Origin: Verrucomicrobiota bacterium
Lineage (GTDB): Bacteria > Verrucomicrobiota > Verrucomicrobiia > Limisphaerales > UBA8199
Assembly (NCBI GenBank): GCA_029974925.1
Contig: JARKQH010000079.1
Span: 1 to 54,346, forward strand
Direction of reading: 5' to 3'
Length of the DNA: 54,346 bases
Shown here: positions 25,427 to 34,259 of the stretch, in pieces
Position numbering within the stretch: position 1 is the stretch's first letter
How the letters are laid out: each line of letters opens with the position of its first letter
Notes under the pieces: generated by a model
Database searches by the model: none
Told to the model about the DNA's origin: nothing
What the model saw: the letters and a program-made list of their open reading frames with translations, nothing else
Translations under genes and position numbers: made by a program

Positions 25427-28400
25427 TCAGTGGCTGGTGAAATGATAAGTGCCGCCGCCGACCCGGTAAACCGCGCGGCCCGGTTCCATGCGGAGGAATT
25501 CAACCGCCCTGCCCAGGCGAGCGCGTTTGCCGTGGCCGCCCACGGCCTGGGGTGAGCTGGCCGGCACGTAAAGGGTGGCCGTGGTGTTGGGCGGCACCGT
25601 GATGCGCCAGTCGAACTTTTCTCCACGCCTGCGCCACTCGCTGCGAATGAGTCCGTAGGGCGAGCGATGCGAAGCTTTGACATGCGACAGGTCCCCGACC
25701 GGGCACGGTTTCATGATAATGTGTTTGAAGCCGGGCTGGTCCGGGTCGGCGGCAATGCCCGCGAGGTATTCATGGAGCCAGATGACCAAATCCCCCAGCA
25801 GCATGACATGATTCCCCGAATTCATCGTGGGGTCCGCCGTGTTCCCGTTCCATAACTCCCAGATGGTGGTGGCGCCCTGCCTCACCATGTAACCCCACCC
25901 GGGATAATCCTCCTGCGTGGCAATCCGGTAAGCCAGGTCCGCGCGGCCATGGTCCGAGAGCACTCGCATGAGATGCTGTCCGCCAATCAGTCCCGTGCCG
26001 ACATGACCCCGGCTCTCATTTTCAATCTTGTCCACCAGCCGCCGGAACACCGCCGGCCGGTGTTCCTCCGCCACCAGCCCGAATGCCAGCGGCAAAATGC
26101 ACGCCGTCTGCGAGCCGTTATCGTAGTAACCTTTGGCCGGGTCGAAAAACCGATGGTTAAAGGCGGTTTTGAGCTCGCGCGCCCAATCGGCGAACCGGGC
26201 GGCATCGCTTTGCCGGCCGAGCAGGCGGGCATATCGCTCCATCAGCGTGAGGTCATGGTAGAAGTAGGCGGTGGCCAACAGGCCCTTGTCGGTCTGGCGC
26301 GCCGGGTCTTTCGAGTGGATGAGCCGGAGGTCTTCCGGCGGCACGCACCAGTCGCCGTAGCTGTCTTTGGCAATGATGCCGTTGGTGAAAAACTGCCGCA
26401 TGTAGTCCAGCCACCGCCCGGCGCTGTCGAACCGGGCGGCGAGGGTGTCCCGGTCGGCGTATTGCCGATGCAACACGGCCGGCGCGATGATCAGCGTGCT
26501 GGGCCAGGTCACGTTGTCGGAATAAATCGGCCAATAGGCCGGCGCCACGTCCGGCACACTGCCACTGGCCCGTTGCGCGTCGCTGATGTCCTGGAGCCAC
26601 TTGGGGTAAAGCGCCGAAATGTCGAACACGTATGTCTCTCCGCGGCACTCCTCGGAGCGGTCGCCGAGCCAGCCCTGGCGTTCGTCCCGCTGCGGGCAAT
26701 CGGTGGGGATGCTTCGGTAATTGCCGCGGATGCCCCACGTTGCGTTCCGGTAAATGCGGTTGAGCAACGGGTTCGAGCACGAGAACTCGCCCGCCCGTGG
26801 CAAATCGTCGTTCACCACGCGGCCTTCCAGCGCGCTGAGCGTTGGCTTGCCGGGGTAGCCGGTGACTTCGACGAAGCGGAACCCGTGATAGGTGAACCGC
26901 GGTTCGTAAATTTCAAGGCCGGTTCCCTTGAGCGTATAAAAATCAGTCGCGCGCGCGCCGCGCAGGTTGGCCATGTAGAGCATGCCATCCTCGCGGAGGG
27001 TCTCGGCATGACGCAGCCGCACCTGGGTCCCGGCCGGCCCCTGAACCCGCAACCGGCACCAGCCCACCAGGTTCTGGCCCATGTCGAAAATATAGGTCCC
27101 CGGCCGCGGTTCCGTCATTTTGACGGGTTTCAAGGTCCCGGTCACGCGAATGGGCGGCTGCATCTGGGCCGCCAGGATGCCGGGTGGAGCTGAAACCACG
27201 CGGGCGGGTTCCCAGCCCCGTTCGGGGTAGCCGGGCCGGTTCCACCCCGGCATTTCCTTGCGGGCGTCGTAGTCCTCGCCATCGAATTCTCCGTTGGCCA
27301 AAATGGGCCCATCGGTGGTCAGCTTCCAAGTCTCATCGCTCACCACTTCGCTGAGCGTTCCGTCCGTATGCTCGAGTCGCAACTGGAGCAGGAGTTTCGG
27401 CCAGCCGAAGTTCACGGTCCCGGCGTAAACCCGGCTGCGGTCGGAGCAAAAGCGTCCCCCGCCCAGCACCACCCCCAAGGCATTGGGGCCCGTCTGCAGC
27501 AACGACGTCACCTCGTGGGTGACATAGAACACGCGCTGGTCGTATTGAGACAATGCGGGGGATAGGACCTCGTCCCCGACCTTTCTGCCGTTGAGATAAA
27601 GCTCTGACAGGCCAAGACCCGAGTAACTCACGGTGGCGCGGCGGACCGGTTTCTGCACAACGAACTCCTTTCGCAACCACCGGGCGGGAAGCCGCCGGTC
27701 TTCCGCCGTGCGCGGTTTGTCCCAAGGCTCCATTCCCACCGGCCCCAGGACCGTGGCCGGCCGCCACTGGGAATCGTCAAAGCCGGCGGTGTTCCAATCC
27801 GGCTCGAGGTGGCTCGAGACTTTCCATTTCTCATCGGTTGGAATGACCAGCGGGTCGCCGGCGTCAAACTCGATGGTCAGCAGGCCAGTCACCCCGGCCG
27901 GACCCTGCCGGCCATCGTGCCGGCCAACCAGTCCAAAGAGGCAGGTCCGGCCGGGCTCGAGGCGGGAGGTGATGTCGTTCCATTTCACCGTCCGGTAATT
28001 ATTGCGAGCGCCCAGGTCGAAAACATCGAGGAACCCGCGGCATTCGTTGTCGCCGGTGTATTGGAAGACGGCGCGGGTGACCTGGCGATGGGCCGGCAGG
28101 GTGACCACCCGGCGGAACCAATTGGTTGCGGGCTGCCCGGGTGTTCCGCGCTCCGCGCTCCAAATCCAGGAGGTCCCCTCGAGGTAATTGGTTTTATCCT
28201 CACCATCCAGCCCGATCCAGCGCCCGTGCCAGTCCGCCGGCGACAGCAGGCCCATGGTCCAGCGCCCCGGTTTGCTCCACGGTGACGCCTTTCCCGCTTT
28301 GTCCCAGACCCGCACTTGCCAAAAGCACTGCGCATGGGAACCGAGTTCCTTGCCCTGGTAACGAACGTGGATGGACTGGTCCGAAACCACCTTGCCGCTG

Positions 28401-28666
28401 TCCCACAAATCCGGCTGCCGCGCCTCGAGGGCGGCGGGACTGCTGGCCACCATCACCTGCCAGGCGGTCTGGACTTCATCCCGCTGGCGGGATTCCAAAA
28501 CCCAGCTCAGCCGCGGTTGCCGGACGTCAATGCCCTCCGGGTCGGTCAGTTGCTCACAGCGCAGGCCACTCACCGTCAACCCACTGGCTGGCGCCGCCAC
28601 CGCCATCAACCAAAACACCGTTGCCGCCGGGCCAGCCACAAGCCTTGGATTCAACATGGAAGTCAT
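25427..28666 (-). CDS. GH78 alpha-L-rhamnosidase
   Basis: A 1079-residue exported rhamnosidase with the complete GH78 layout: an N-terminal Ig-like domain (LRCEQLTDPEGIDVRQPRLS), beta-sandwich domains (SYSGLGLSELYLNGRKVGDE), then the (alpha/alpha)6 barrel. The catalytic block DCPQRDERQGWLGD lies near residue 659 and GATTIWELWNG near 934; together these hold the acid and base carboxylates of the inverting mechanism. The C-terminal beta domain (PCPVGDLSHVKASH) is present. It is the first gene of the minus-strand pectin run and diverges from the GH127 gene across 136 bases. A second ATG nine bases downstream is an alternative start. Confidence 0.92.
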   Translation of the reverse strand: MTSMLNPRLVAGPAATVFWLMAVAAPASGLTVSGLRCEQLTDPEGIDVRQPRLSWVLESRQRDEVQTAWQVMVASSPAALEARQPDLWDSGKVVSDQSIHVRYQGKELGSHAQCFWQVRVWDKAGKASPWSKPGRWTMGLLSPADWHGRWIGLDGEDKTNYLEGTSWIWSAERGTPGQPATNWFRRVVTLPAHRQVTRAVFQYTGDNECRGFLDVFDLGARNNYRTVKWNDITSRLEPGRTCLFGLVGRHDGRQGPAGVTGLLTIEFDAGDPLVIPTDEKWKVSSHLEPDWNTAGFDDSQWRPATVLGPVGMEPWDKPRTAEDRRLPARWLRKEFVVQKPVRRATVSYSGLGLSELYLNGRKVGDEVLSPALSQYDQRVFYVTHEVTSLLQTGPNALGVVLGGGRFCSDRSRVYAGTVNFGWPKLLLQLRLEHTDGTLSEVVSDETWKLTTDGPILANGEFDGEDYDARKEMPGWNRPGYPERGWEPARVVSAPPGILAAQMQPPIRVTGTLKPVKMTEPRPGTYIFDMGQNLVGWCRLRVQGPAGTQVRLRHAETLREDGMLYMANLRGARATDFYTLKGTGLEIYEPRFTYHGFRFVEVTGYPGKPTLSALEGRVVNDDLPRAGEFSCSNPLLNRIYRNATWGIRGNYRSIPTDCPQRDERQGWLGDRSEECRGETYVFDISALYPKWLQDISDAQRASGSVPDVAPAYWPIYSDNVTWPSTLIIAPAVLHRQYADRDTLAARFDSAGRWLDYMRQFFTNGIIAKDSYGDWCVPPEDLRLIHSKDPARQTDKGLLATAYFYHDLTLMERYARLLGRQSDAARFADWARELKTAFNHRFFDPAKGYYDNGSQTACILPLAFGLVAEEHRPAVFRRLVDKIENESRGHVGTGLIGGQHLMRVLSDHGRADLAYRIATQEDYPGWGYMVRQGATTIWELWNGNTADPTMNSGNHVMLLGDLVIWLHEYLAGIAADPDQPGFKHIIMKPCPVGDLSHVKASHRSPYGLIRSEWRRRGEKFDWRITVPPNTTATLYVPASSPQAVGGHGKRARLGRAVEFLRMEPGRAVYRVGGGTYHFTSH

Positions 28667-28802
28667 ACCGGGACTTTGGCACGCGGGACCGCATCACCTG
28701 AATGTTCGACTGCGCCAAAAGCTTGTCTTTTTTGTGCCCGCGCCGCGGCGGGGCATTTTTGATTTGGCAACCGGCGGATGCACGCGGAAGATTCGCGTCA
28801 CC
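28667..28802. promoter_or_regulatory. Divergent intergenic region with a GC-rich dyad
   Basis: This 136-base gap separates two divergent glycosidase genes and must carry both promoters, although no clean sigma-70 boxes are visible. At 28735-28755 there is an imperfect dyad: TGCCC and GGGCA flank a perfect GCCGCGGC palindrome (28742-28749). It could be an operator for a shared regulator. A palindrome of this kind is also easy to find by chance in GC-rich DNA. Confidence 0.3.
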
Positions 28803-30848
28803 ATGACCGACGGATTTCTAACGTGCGGTGTCCGCCTGGGCCTGGGCTGGCTCGCCCTGGCGGGCGGGCTGGTTTTTGCGGCGGCGCCGGTGGTTGAGAA
28901 TCGGGCGAGCCCGTCGGCCGTGGTGCAGGCCGTCGGGCTGGACGAGGCGCGTTGGACGGAAGGTTTTTGGGCCCAACGCTTCGAAGTTTGCCGGCGGGTG
29001 ATGCTGCCCGGCTTGGGCCGGCTGATGGAGGGCACCAATTACACGCAGTTTTTCCGGAATTTTGAAATCGCGGCCGGGCTGGCCGAGGGGCGGCACCGGG
29101 GAGCGCCATTCAACGACGGGGATTTCTACAAGCTCATGGAGGCAGCCAGCGCGGTCTATGCCGTGACCGGGGACCCTGATCTTGACCGGAACCTGGACCG
29201 GGCTATCGAGGTGGTGGCGCGGGCGCAGCGGGCGGATGGCTACCTGCACACGCCTGTGCTGATTGCGGCGCGCAACGGCGACACCCATGCCGTGCCGTTC
29301 CGTGACCGGAACAACTTTGAAGTGTACAACCTGGGGCACTTACTGACCGCCGCCTGTCTCCATCACCGCGCCACCGGCAAAACCAACCTGCTCGCGGTCG
29401 CCCGCCGCGCGGCGGATTTCCTCGAACGGGCCTTTGCCGAGCCGACGCCCGAGCTGGCCCGCCATGCGGTTTGCCCCTCCCATTACATGGGGATGATTGA
29501 ACTCTACCGCGAAACCCGGGAACCGCGCTACCTTGCCCTCGCGAAAAAGTTCATTGCCCTGCGCGACCTGGTGGCCTCGCGGGGCGAAGGCGGCGACGAC
29601 AACCAGGACCGGGTTCCCTTCCTGGACCAAACCGAAGCCGTCGGGCACGCGGTCCGCGCCAACTACCTGTTCGCGGGCGCGGCGGACCTCTTCACGGAAA
29701 CGGGCGACCCGGCGGTCTGGCAGATGCTCTTGCGAGTGTGGACCAACGTGGTGGAGCGGAAGCTTCATGTTACCGGCGGGTGTGGCGCCTTGTACGACGG
29801 TGCTTCGCCATACGGCTCGCGGGACCAAAAGGTCATCACCCGCACCCACCAGGCCTACGGACATGACTACGAACTGCCCAACGCGACCGCGCACAACGAA
29901 ACCTGCGCCGCCATCGGCAACGTGCTCTGGAACTGGCGCATGTTCCTGGCTTCGGGCGAGGCGCGGTTCCTGGACATCGTCGAGACGGTTTTGCACAACG
30001 GCTTCCTTTCCGGCGCCAGTCTGGACGGCACCAACTTCTTTTATACCAACCCGCTGCGGGTCACCGATCCCATGCCGGTTGACCTTCGCTGGTCCAGAAC
30101 CCGCCAGCCTTTCATCAGCTCATTCTGCTGCCCGCCCAACCTGGCACGAACGCTGGCTGAGGCCGCCGGGTTCGCCTATGGCAAGTCCAGCAACACGATT
30201 TGGGTGGCCCTTTACGGGGGCAGCAGCCTGACCACCACGCTGGACGGTCCCGGCCGGGTCCGGCTCGTGCAGGAAACCGAATATCCCTGGAGCGGGCGTA
30301 TCCGGCTGAAGGTTCTCGAGGCCGGCTCGAGCCCCTTTGCGCTCAAACTCCGCATTCCCGGCTGGGCCGCCAACGCCACCGTCCGGGTCAATCTCGGCCC
30401 CGTTCAAAACACCTCGGCCCCCGGCACCTTCTTCGAGCTGCAGCGCCGGTGGACCGCGGGCGATGTCGTGGACCTTGACCTGCCCCTGTTCGCCCAACGG
30501 CTCGAGGCCAACCCGCTGGTCGAGGAACTCGTCGGCCAGACCGCCGTCCGCCGCGGGCCGATCGTGTATTGTCTCGAAGGCCTCGACCTGCCGGAGGGCG
30601 TGCGCCTTTCCGAGGTCTGCCTGCCCGACGAAGCCGAACTGCGGGCCCGATTCGATGGCCGCCTGCTCGGCGGCGTGGTGGTGCTCGACACCGCCCTGGT
30701 GGCGCGCAAGGCCGCGCCGTGGACCGGCGCGCTTTACCGCGAGTTGGAGCCGGCCCGGCTTGAGCCGGTGAAGACACAACTCATTCCGTATTTCGCCTGG
30801 GCCAACCGTGGAAAAACCGAGATGACCGTCTGGCTGCCCCGGCGCTGA
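28803..30848 (+). CDS. GH127-family (DUF1680) beta-L-arabinofuranosidase-like protein
   Basis: A 681-residue exported protein of the GH127/DUF1680 family. Residues ~45-430 form the barrel: EGFWAQRFEVCRRVMLPGLG, GDFYKLMEAASAVYAVTGDP, VTGGCGALYDGASP. The zinc-cysteine site of HypBA1 is recognisable as NETCAAIGN near residue 364 and SFCCPPNLARTLAE near 441. Aligning by hand to HypBA1, the position of its acid/base Glu322 reads glutamine here (HQAYG), so the activity may differ. The family removes beta-L-arabinofuranose from side chains of pectin or glycoproteins. The start at 28803 (MTDGFLTCG, then a signal peptide) is preferred; upstream codons are not protein-like. The sialidase fusion follows 33 bases later. 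Confidence 0.85.
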   Translation: MTDGFLTCGVRLGLGWLALAGGLVFAAAPVVENRASPSAVVQAVGLDEARWTEGFWAQRFEVCRRVMLPGLGRLMEGTNYTQFFRNFEIAAGLAEGRHRGAPFNDGDFYKLMEAASAVYAVTGDPDLDRNLDRAIEVVARAQRADGYLHTPVLIAARNGDTHAVPFRDRNNFEVYNLGHLLTAACLHHRATGKTNLLAVARRAADFLERAFAEPTPELARHAVCPSHYMGMIELYRETREPRYLALAKKFIALRDLVASRGEGGDDNQDRVPFLDQTEAVGHAVRANYLFAGAADLFTETGDPAVWQMLLRVWTNVVERKLHVTGGCGALYDGASPYGSRDQKVITRTHQAYGHDYELPNATAHNETCAAIGNVLWNWRMFLASGEARFLDIVETVLHNGFLSGASLDGTNFFYTNPLRVTDPMPVDLRWSRTRQPFISSFCCPPNLARTLAEAAGFAYGKSSNTIWVALYGGSSLTTTLDGPGRVRLVQETEYPWSGRIRLKVLEAGSSPFALKLRIPGWAANATVRVNLGPVQNTSAPGTFFELQRRWTAGDVVDLDLPLFAQRLEANPLVEELVGQTAVRRGPIVYCLEGLDLPEGVRLSEVCLPDEAELRARFDGRLLGGVVVLDTALVARKAAPWTGALYRELEPARLEPVKTQLIPYFAWANRGKTEMTVWLPRR

Positions 30849-30881
30849 ACGATCGCCCGGGCAGTCCGGACACCAGACACT

Positions 30882-33800
30882 ATGAACCGAACCCGATTCG
30901 CAATCCTGGCCGCCGCCATCCTGACGGCAGCGCCGCTGCGGGCCGGCGAACCCGGCCTGGTGATGACCGAGTTTCTATACGAAACCGCCCCCTTTCCGTC
31001 CTGTCACGCCTCCACGGTCGTCGAGACGTCCGAAGGTCTGGCCGCCGCCTTCTTTGGCGGAACCCACGAGCGGCACCCGGATGTCTGCATCTGGGTCTGC
31101 AGGCAGGTCAACGGCCAATGGACGCCGCCCCAGCAGGTGGCCACGGGCCTGGGATTTGACACCAATCGTTATCCGACATGGAACCCCGTTCTCTTTCAGC
31201 CCCGCCAGGGGCCCCTGCTGCTTTTCTACAAAGTCGGGCCCAGCCCGAGCGCCTGGTGGGGCATGGTCATGACCTCGACCGATGCCGGCAGAACCTGGTC
31301 CGCCCCCCGGCGATTGCCGGACGGCATTCTCGGTCCCATCAAGAACAAACCCGTCCAGTTGGCCAATGGCGACATCCTTTCGCCCAGCAGCACCGAGGGC
31401 GAGGCCGGGTGGCGCATCCACTTCGAGCGGAGCACGGACGGAGGACAAACCTGGGCCAGCACCGGGCCGATCCCCGCCCTGGGCTCGATCCAAGCCATTC
31501 AACCGAGCATCCTCGTTCATCCTGGAGGCCGACTCCAGGCCCTCGGCCGCACTCGCGAGGGCAGAATTTTCCAAACGTGGTCGCTGGACAACGGCCAGAC
31601 CTGGGAGCCGTTGACGCTGACCGAACTGCCGAACCCGAACTCGGGCACGGATGCGGTGACCCTCAGCGATGGCCGGCACCTGCTGGTGTACAACCACAAT
31701 CCGCTCCGCAGCGGGCGGAAGCCGCTCAATGTCGCGCTCTCGGACGACGGCCGGACCTGGCACGGGGCGCTGGTGCTGGAGGATGATTTCAGCAAGCGCG
31801 ATGGCTTCGCTTATCCCTCGGTGATTCAGACCCGCGATGGCCTGGTGCATGTCGTTTACACGTGGGACCGCAAACGAATCAAACACGCGGTCATTGACCC
31901 GCGCCGGCTCCAAACCCGGCCGATCGTGGACGGCGCCTGGCCGGGCGAGACCAACTCGATTGGGATCGAACTGGCCAGCATCCCCGCAGGCGCCTTTGTC
32001 ATGGGCAATCCGGCCGGCGATTGGGATGAGCAGAACACCCATGAGGTTGTCATCCCGGCGCCGTTCAAGCTCTCGATGGATGAAGTGACCCTGGCGCAAT
32101 ACCAGCAGTTCCGGCCCCAGCACCGTTGCTCGCTCCAGGGCAAGGCCACCGGCGTGAGTTGGTATGACGCCGTCGCCTTTTGTGACTGGCTCTCGAAACG
32201 CGAAGGCAAACCTTACCGCCTCCCCACCGAGGCGGAGTGGGAATATGCCTGCCGGGCCTCCACGCGCTCCCCCTTCTGGTCCGGCGACCAGCCCCCGCCG
32301 GACCGGACGCCCAATCCGTGGAACCTGCGCGGCACCCACGATGCCGTCATGGAATGGTGCGCCGACTGGCACGCCCCTTACCCCTTGGGCTCCCGAACGA
32401 ACCCCGTCGGCCCCGCCGGCGGCCTGGTCAAGGTCGTGCGCGGGGACAAACCGGATGACGACAGCCGGCTTAAAGACGAACCCGGACGCCAGGCGGCCGA
32501 CTATCGCGGCAGCGCCAATCGCGCCGGGCTGCCGCCGGCTTTCGGCGTGGCCAAAACGCAGGTCGGCATTGCCCAAGCGGAAGCGGGGGAAGACGCCTCT
32601 GCCTCGCCAGCCACGCCACCGGGCTGGCATCACGTCGGCTTCCGTGTCGTTCAGGCCCCCCCGCCCGCCACGCCCCCTTCGGTGGAACCGGCTCCCTTCG
32701 CCCGGCAATTGGTCAAACGCCCTCCGCCGCGTCCCGTCCTCCGCCAGGCGCCCGACCAGCCTTATTTCCGGAAGCGGTACCTGCTGCCCATCCCGCCCGA
32801 CAACAGCCCGCCCCGCGCCCGGGCTGCCGCCGGCTTGCACCCCGCCATTCGCGGCCATAACCACAGTCCCGCGCTCGAGGTTTGTCCGAATGGCGATTTG
32901 CTGCTCATTCTCTACACCTCCAATTTTGAATACGAACCCGGGGTGTCGTTGCTCGGCGCCCGGCTGCGATTCGGGGCGGAGGAATGGGATTTTCCGGAAC
33001 CCCTCTTTGACACCCCGGATGTGAACGACCACGGCCCCCTGCTCTTCACGGATTGGAAAAACCACGGCAAGCTGTGGCTGTTCTGGGGCTGGCCCAAAAT
33101 GCGGGCCGGCGCGTATCCGTTTCAATGGATGACCAGCGAGGACAGCGGGGCCACGTGGAGCGAGGTGCGGTTTCCGCAGTTCACCACCCCAATCGGCCCG
33201 CATTCCCGCCAGCCCATTAACAGCGCCTTCCGGGACAAACGCGGCACGTTGTTCGTGGCCAGCGACGCGCGCAAAACCGACTCGGTTTTGTGGGCCACCC
33301 GCGACCACGGCCGCACCTGGCAGGATACCGGCGGGCGCACCGCCGGCCGCCATACCACCTTTGCCCTGTTGCGCAACGGCGCAATTCTGGGGATGGGCGG
33401 CAAGTCCACCGACATCGAAGGCTATATGCCCCAGGCGGTTTCCCGCGACGGCGGCAGGACCTGGGTGGTCAGCAAGACGCCTTTCCCCGCCCAGGGAGTG
33501 AACCAGCGGCCCAGTCTGCTGCGATTAAGCAGCGGACGTCTGCTGTTCGCCGCCGATTTCCAGCGGCGCGGAAACGTCGCTCCCGAAGGCGTCACCGACC
33601 GGGGTTGTTACGTGGCGGTCTCCGACGATGACGGTGCCACGTGGCGATTCAAGAAACTGCCCGGGACCCAGCCGCACGAGAAACCCGAATACCAGGCCGA
33701 CCCCGACACGCTGGGATACACCGTGCTGCGTCAGGCGCCCAACGGCATGATTCATCTGGTGACCACCATGAACACCCCCTGCCTCCATTTCGAGTTCAAT

Positions 33801-34259
33801 GAAGCCTGGGTGCTGTCCGGGCAGGAGGAGACGGCCCAAAACGTCATGGCCTCCACGGCCGTCACGGCCGGCCGGCTCCGGTCGTTCACTGAGAAATGGC
33901 CGGGCGGCCGCCTCAAGGCCCGGTGGAGCGGCACGGTGGCGGACGACGGGCGGTTTTTGCTGGAGGGGCGGGAAGAATGGTTCTTCCAGGATGGCAGCCC
34001 CAATTATGTGGCGGCCTACCACTTGGGCCGGAAAACCGGTCTCGAAAGCTTCTGGCGCGCTCCCGGCCAACTGGCCTGGCAACGCCAGCATGGACCCGAC
34101 GGAGAGTGCGTCTGGACCCAGTATTGGGACAACGGCCGGAAGAAGGCGGAATCCGTGTGGCGCGATTCCAAGGCCGATGGCCCGGCGCGGCTGTGGGATC
34201 GGGAAGGCAACCTGGTCTCCGAGGCCGCTTTTGAAGCGGGCGCCCTGAAGGAGCCTTAA
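30882..34259 (+). CDS. Sialidase-SUMF1-like-sialidase-MORN-like fusion protein
   Basis: A 1125-residue exported protein with four parts. Residues ~25-345 are a BNR-type sialidase/neuraminidase propeller with Asp-boxes such as STDAGRTW and STDGGQTW. Residues ~355-590 are a SUMF1/formylglycine-generating-enzyme-like domain (IELASIPAGAFVMG, GVSWYDAVAFCDWLSKREGK, YRLPTEAEWEYACR, GFRVV); the paired active-site cysteines expected before GFR are absent, so oxidase activity is unlikely. Residues ~630-980 are a second BNR propeller (SEDSGATW, TRDHGRTW, SRDGGRTW, SDDDGATW). The tail (~1000-1122) contains MORN-like repeats (WSGTVADDGRFLLEGREEW, YWDNGRKKAESVWRDSKADG). The frame is uninterrupted throughout, so a sequencing-frame artefact is not needed to explain it. 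Its stop codon overlaps that of the convergent GH78 gene. Confidence 0.85.
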   Translation: MNRTRFAILAAAILTAAPLRAGEPGLVMTEFLYETAPFPSCHASTVVETSEGLAAAFFGGTHERHPDVCIWVCRQVNGQWTPPQQVATGLGFDTNRYPTWNPVLFQPRQGPLLLFYKVGPSPSAWWGMVMTSTDAGRTWSAPRRLPDGILGPIKNKPVQLANGDILSPSSTEGEAGWRIHFERSTDGGQTWASTGPIPALGSIQAIQPSILVHPGGRLQALGRTREGRIFQTWSLDNGQTWEPLTLTELPNPNSGTDAVTLSDGRHLLVYNHNPLRSGRKPLNVALSDDGRTWHGALVLEDDFSKRDGFAYPSVIQTRDGLVHVVYTWDRKRIKHAVIDPRRLQTRPIVDGAWPGETNSIGIELASIPAGAFVMGNPAGDWDEQNTHEVVIPAPFKLSMDEVTLAQYQQFRPQHRCSLQGKATGVSWYDAVAFCDWLSKREGKPYRLPTEAEWEYACRASTRSPFWSGDQPPPDRTPNPWNLRGTHDAVMEWCADWHAPYPLGSRTNPVGPAGGLVKVVRGDKPDDDSRLKDEPGRQAADYRGSANRAGLPPAFGVAKTQVGIAQAEAGEDASASPATPPGWHHVGFRVVQAPPPATPPSVEPAPFARQLVKRPPPRPVLRQAPDQPYFRKRYLLPIPPDNSPPRARAAAGLHPAIRGHNHSPALEVCPNGDLLLILYTSNFEYEPGVSLLGARLRFGAEEWDFPEPLFDTPDVNDHGPLLFTDWKNHGKLWLFWGWPKMRAGAYPFQWMTSEDSGATWSEVRFPQFTTPIGPHSRQPINSAFRDKRGTLFVASDARKTDSVLWATRDHGRTWQDTGGRTAGRHTTFALLRNGAILGMGGKSTDIEGYMPQAVSRDGGRTWVVSKTPFPAQGVNQRPSLLRLSSGRLLFAADFQRRGNVAPEGVTDRGCYVAVSDDDGATWRFKKLPGTQPHEKPEYQADPDTLGYTVLRQAPNGMIHLVTTMNTPCLHFEFNEAWVLSGQEETAQNVMASTAVTAGRLRSFTEKWPGGRLKARWSGTVADDGRFLLEGREEWFFQDGSPNYVAAYHLGRKTGLESFWRAPGQLAWQRQHGPDGECVWTQYWDNGRKKAESVWRDSKADGPARLWDREGNLVSEAAFEAGALKEP

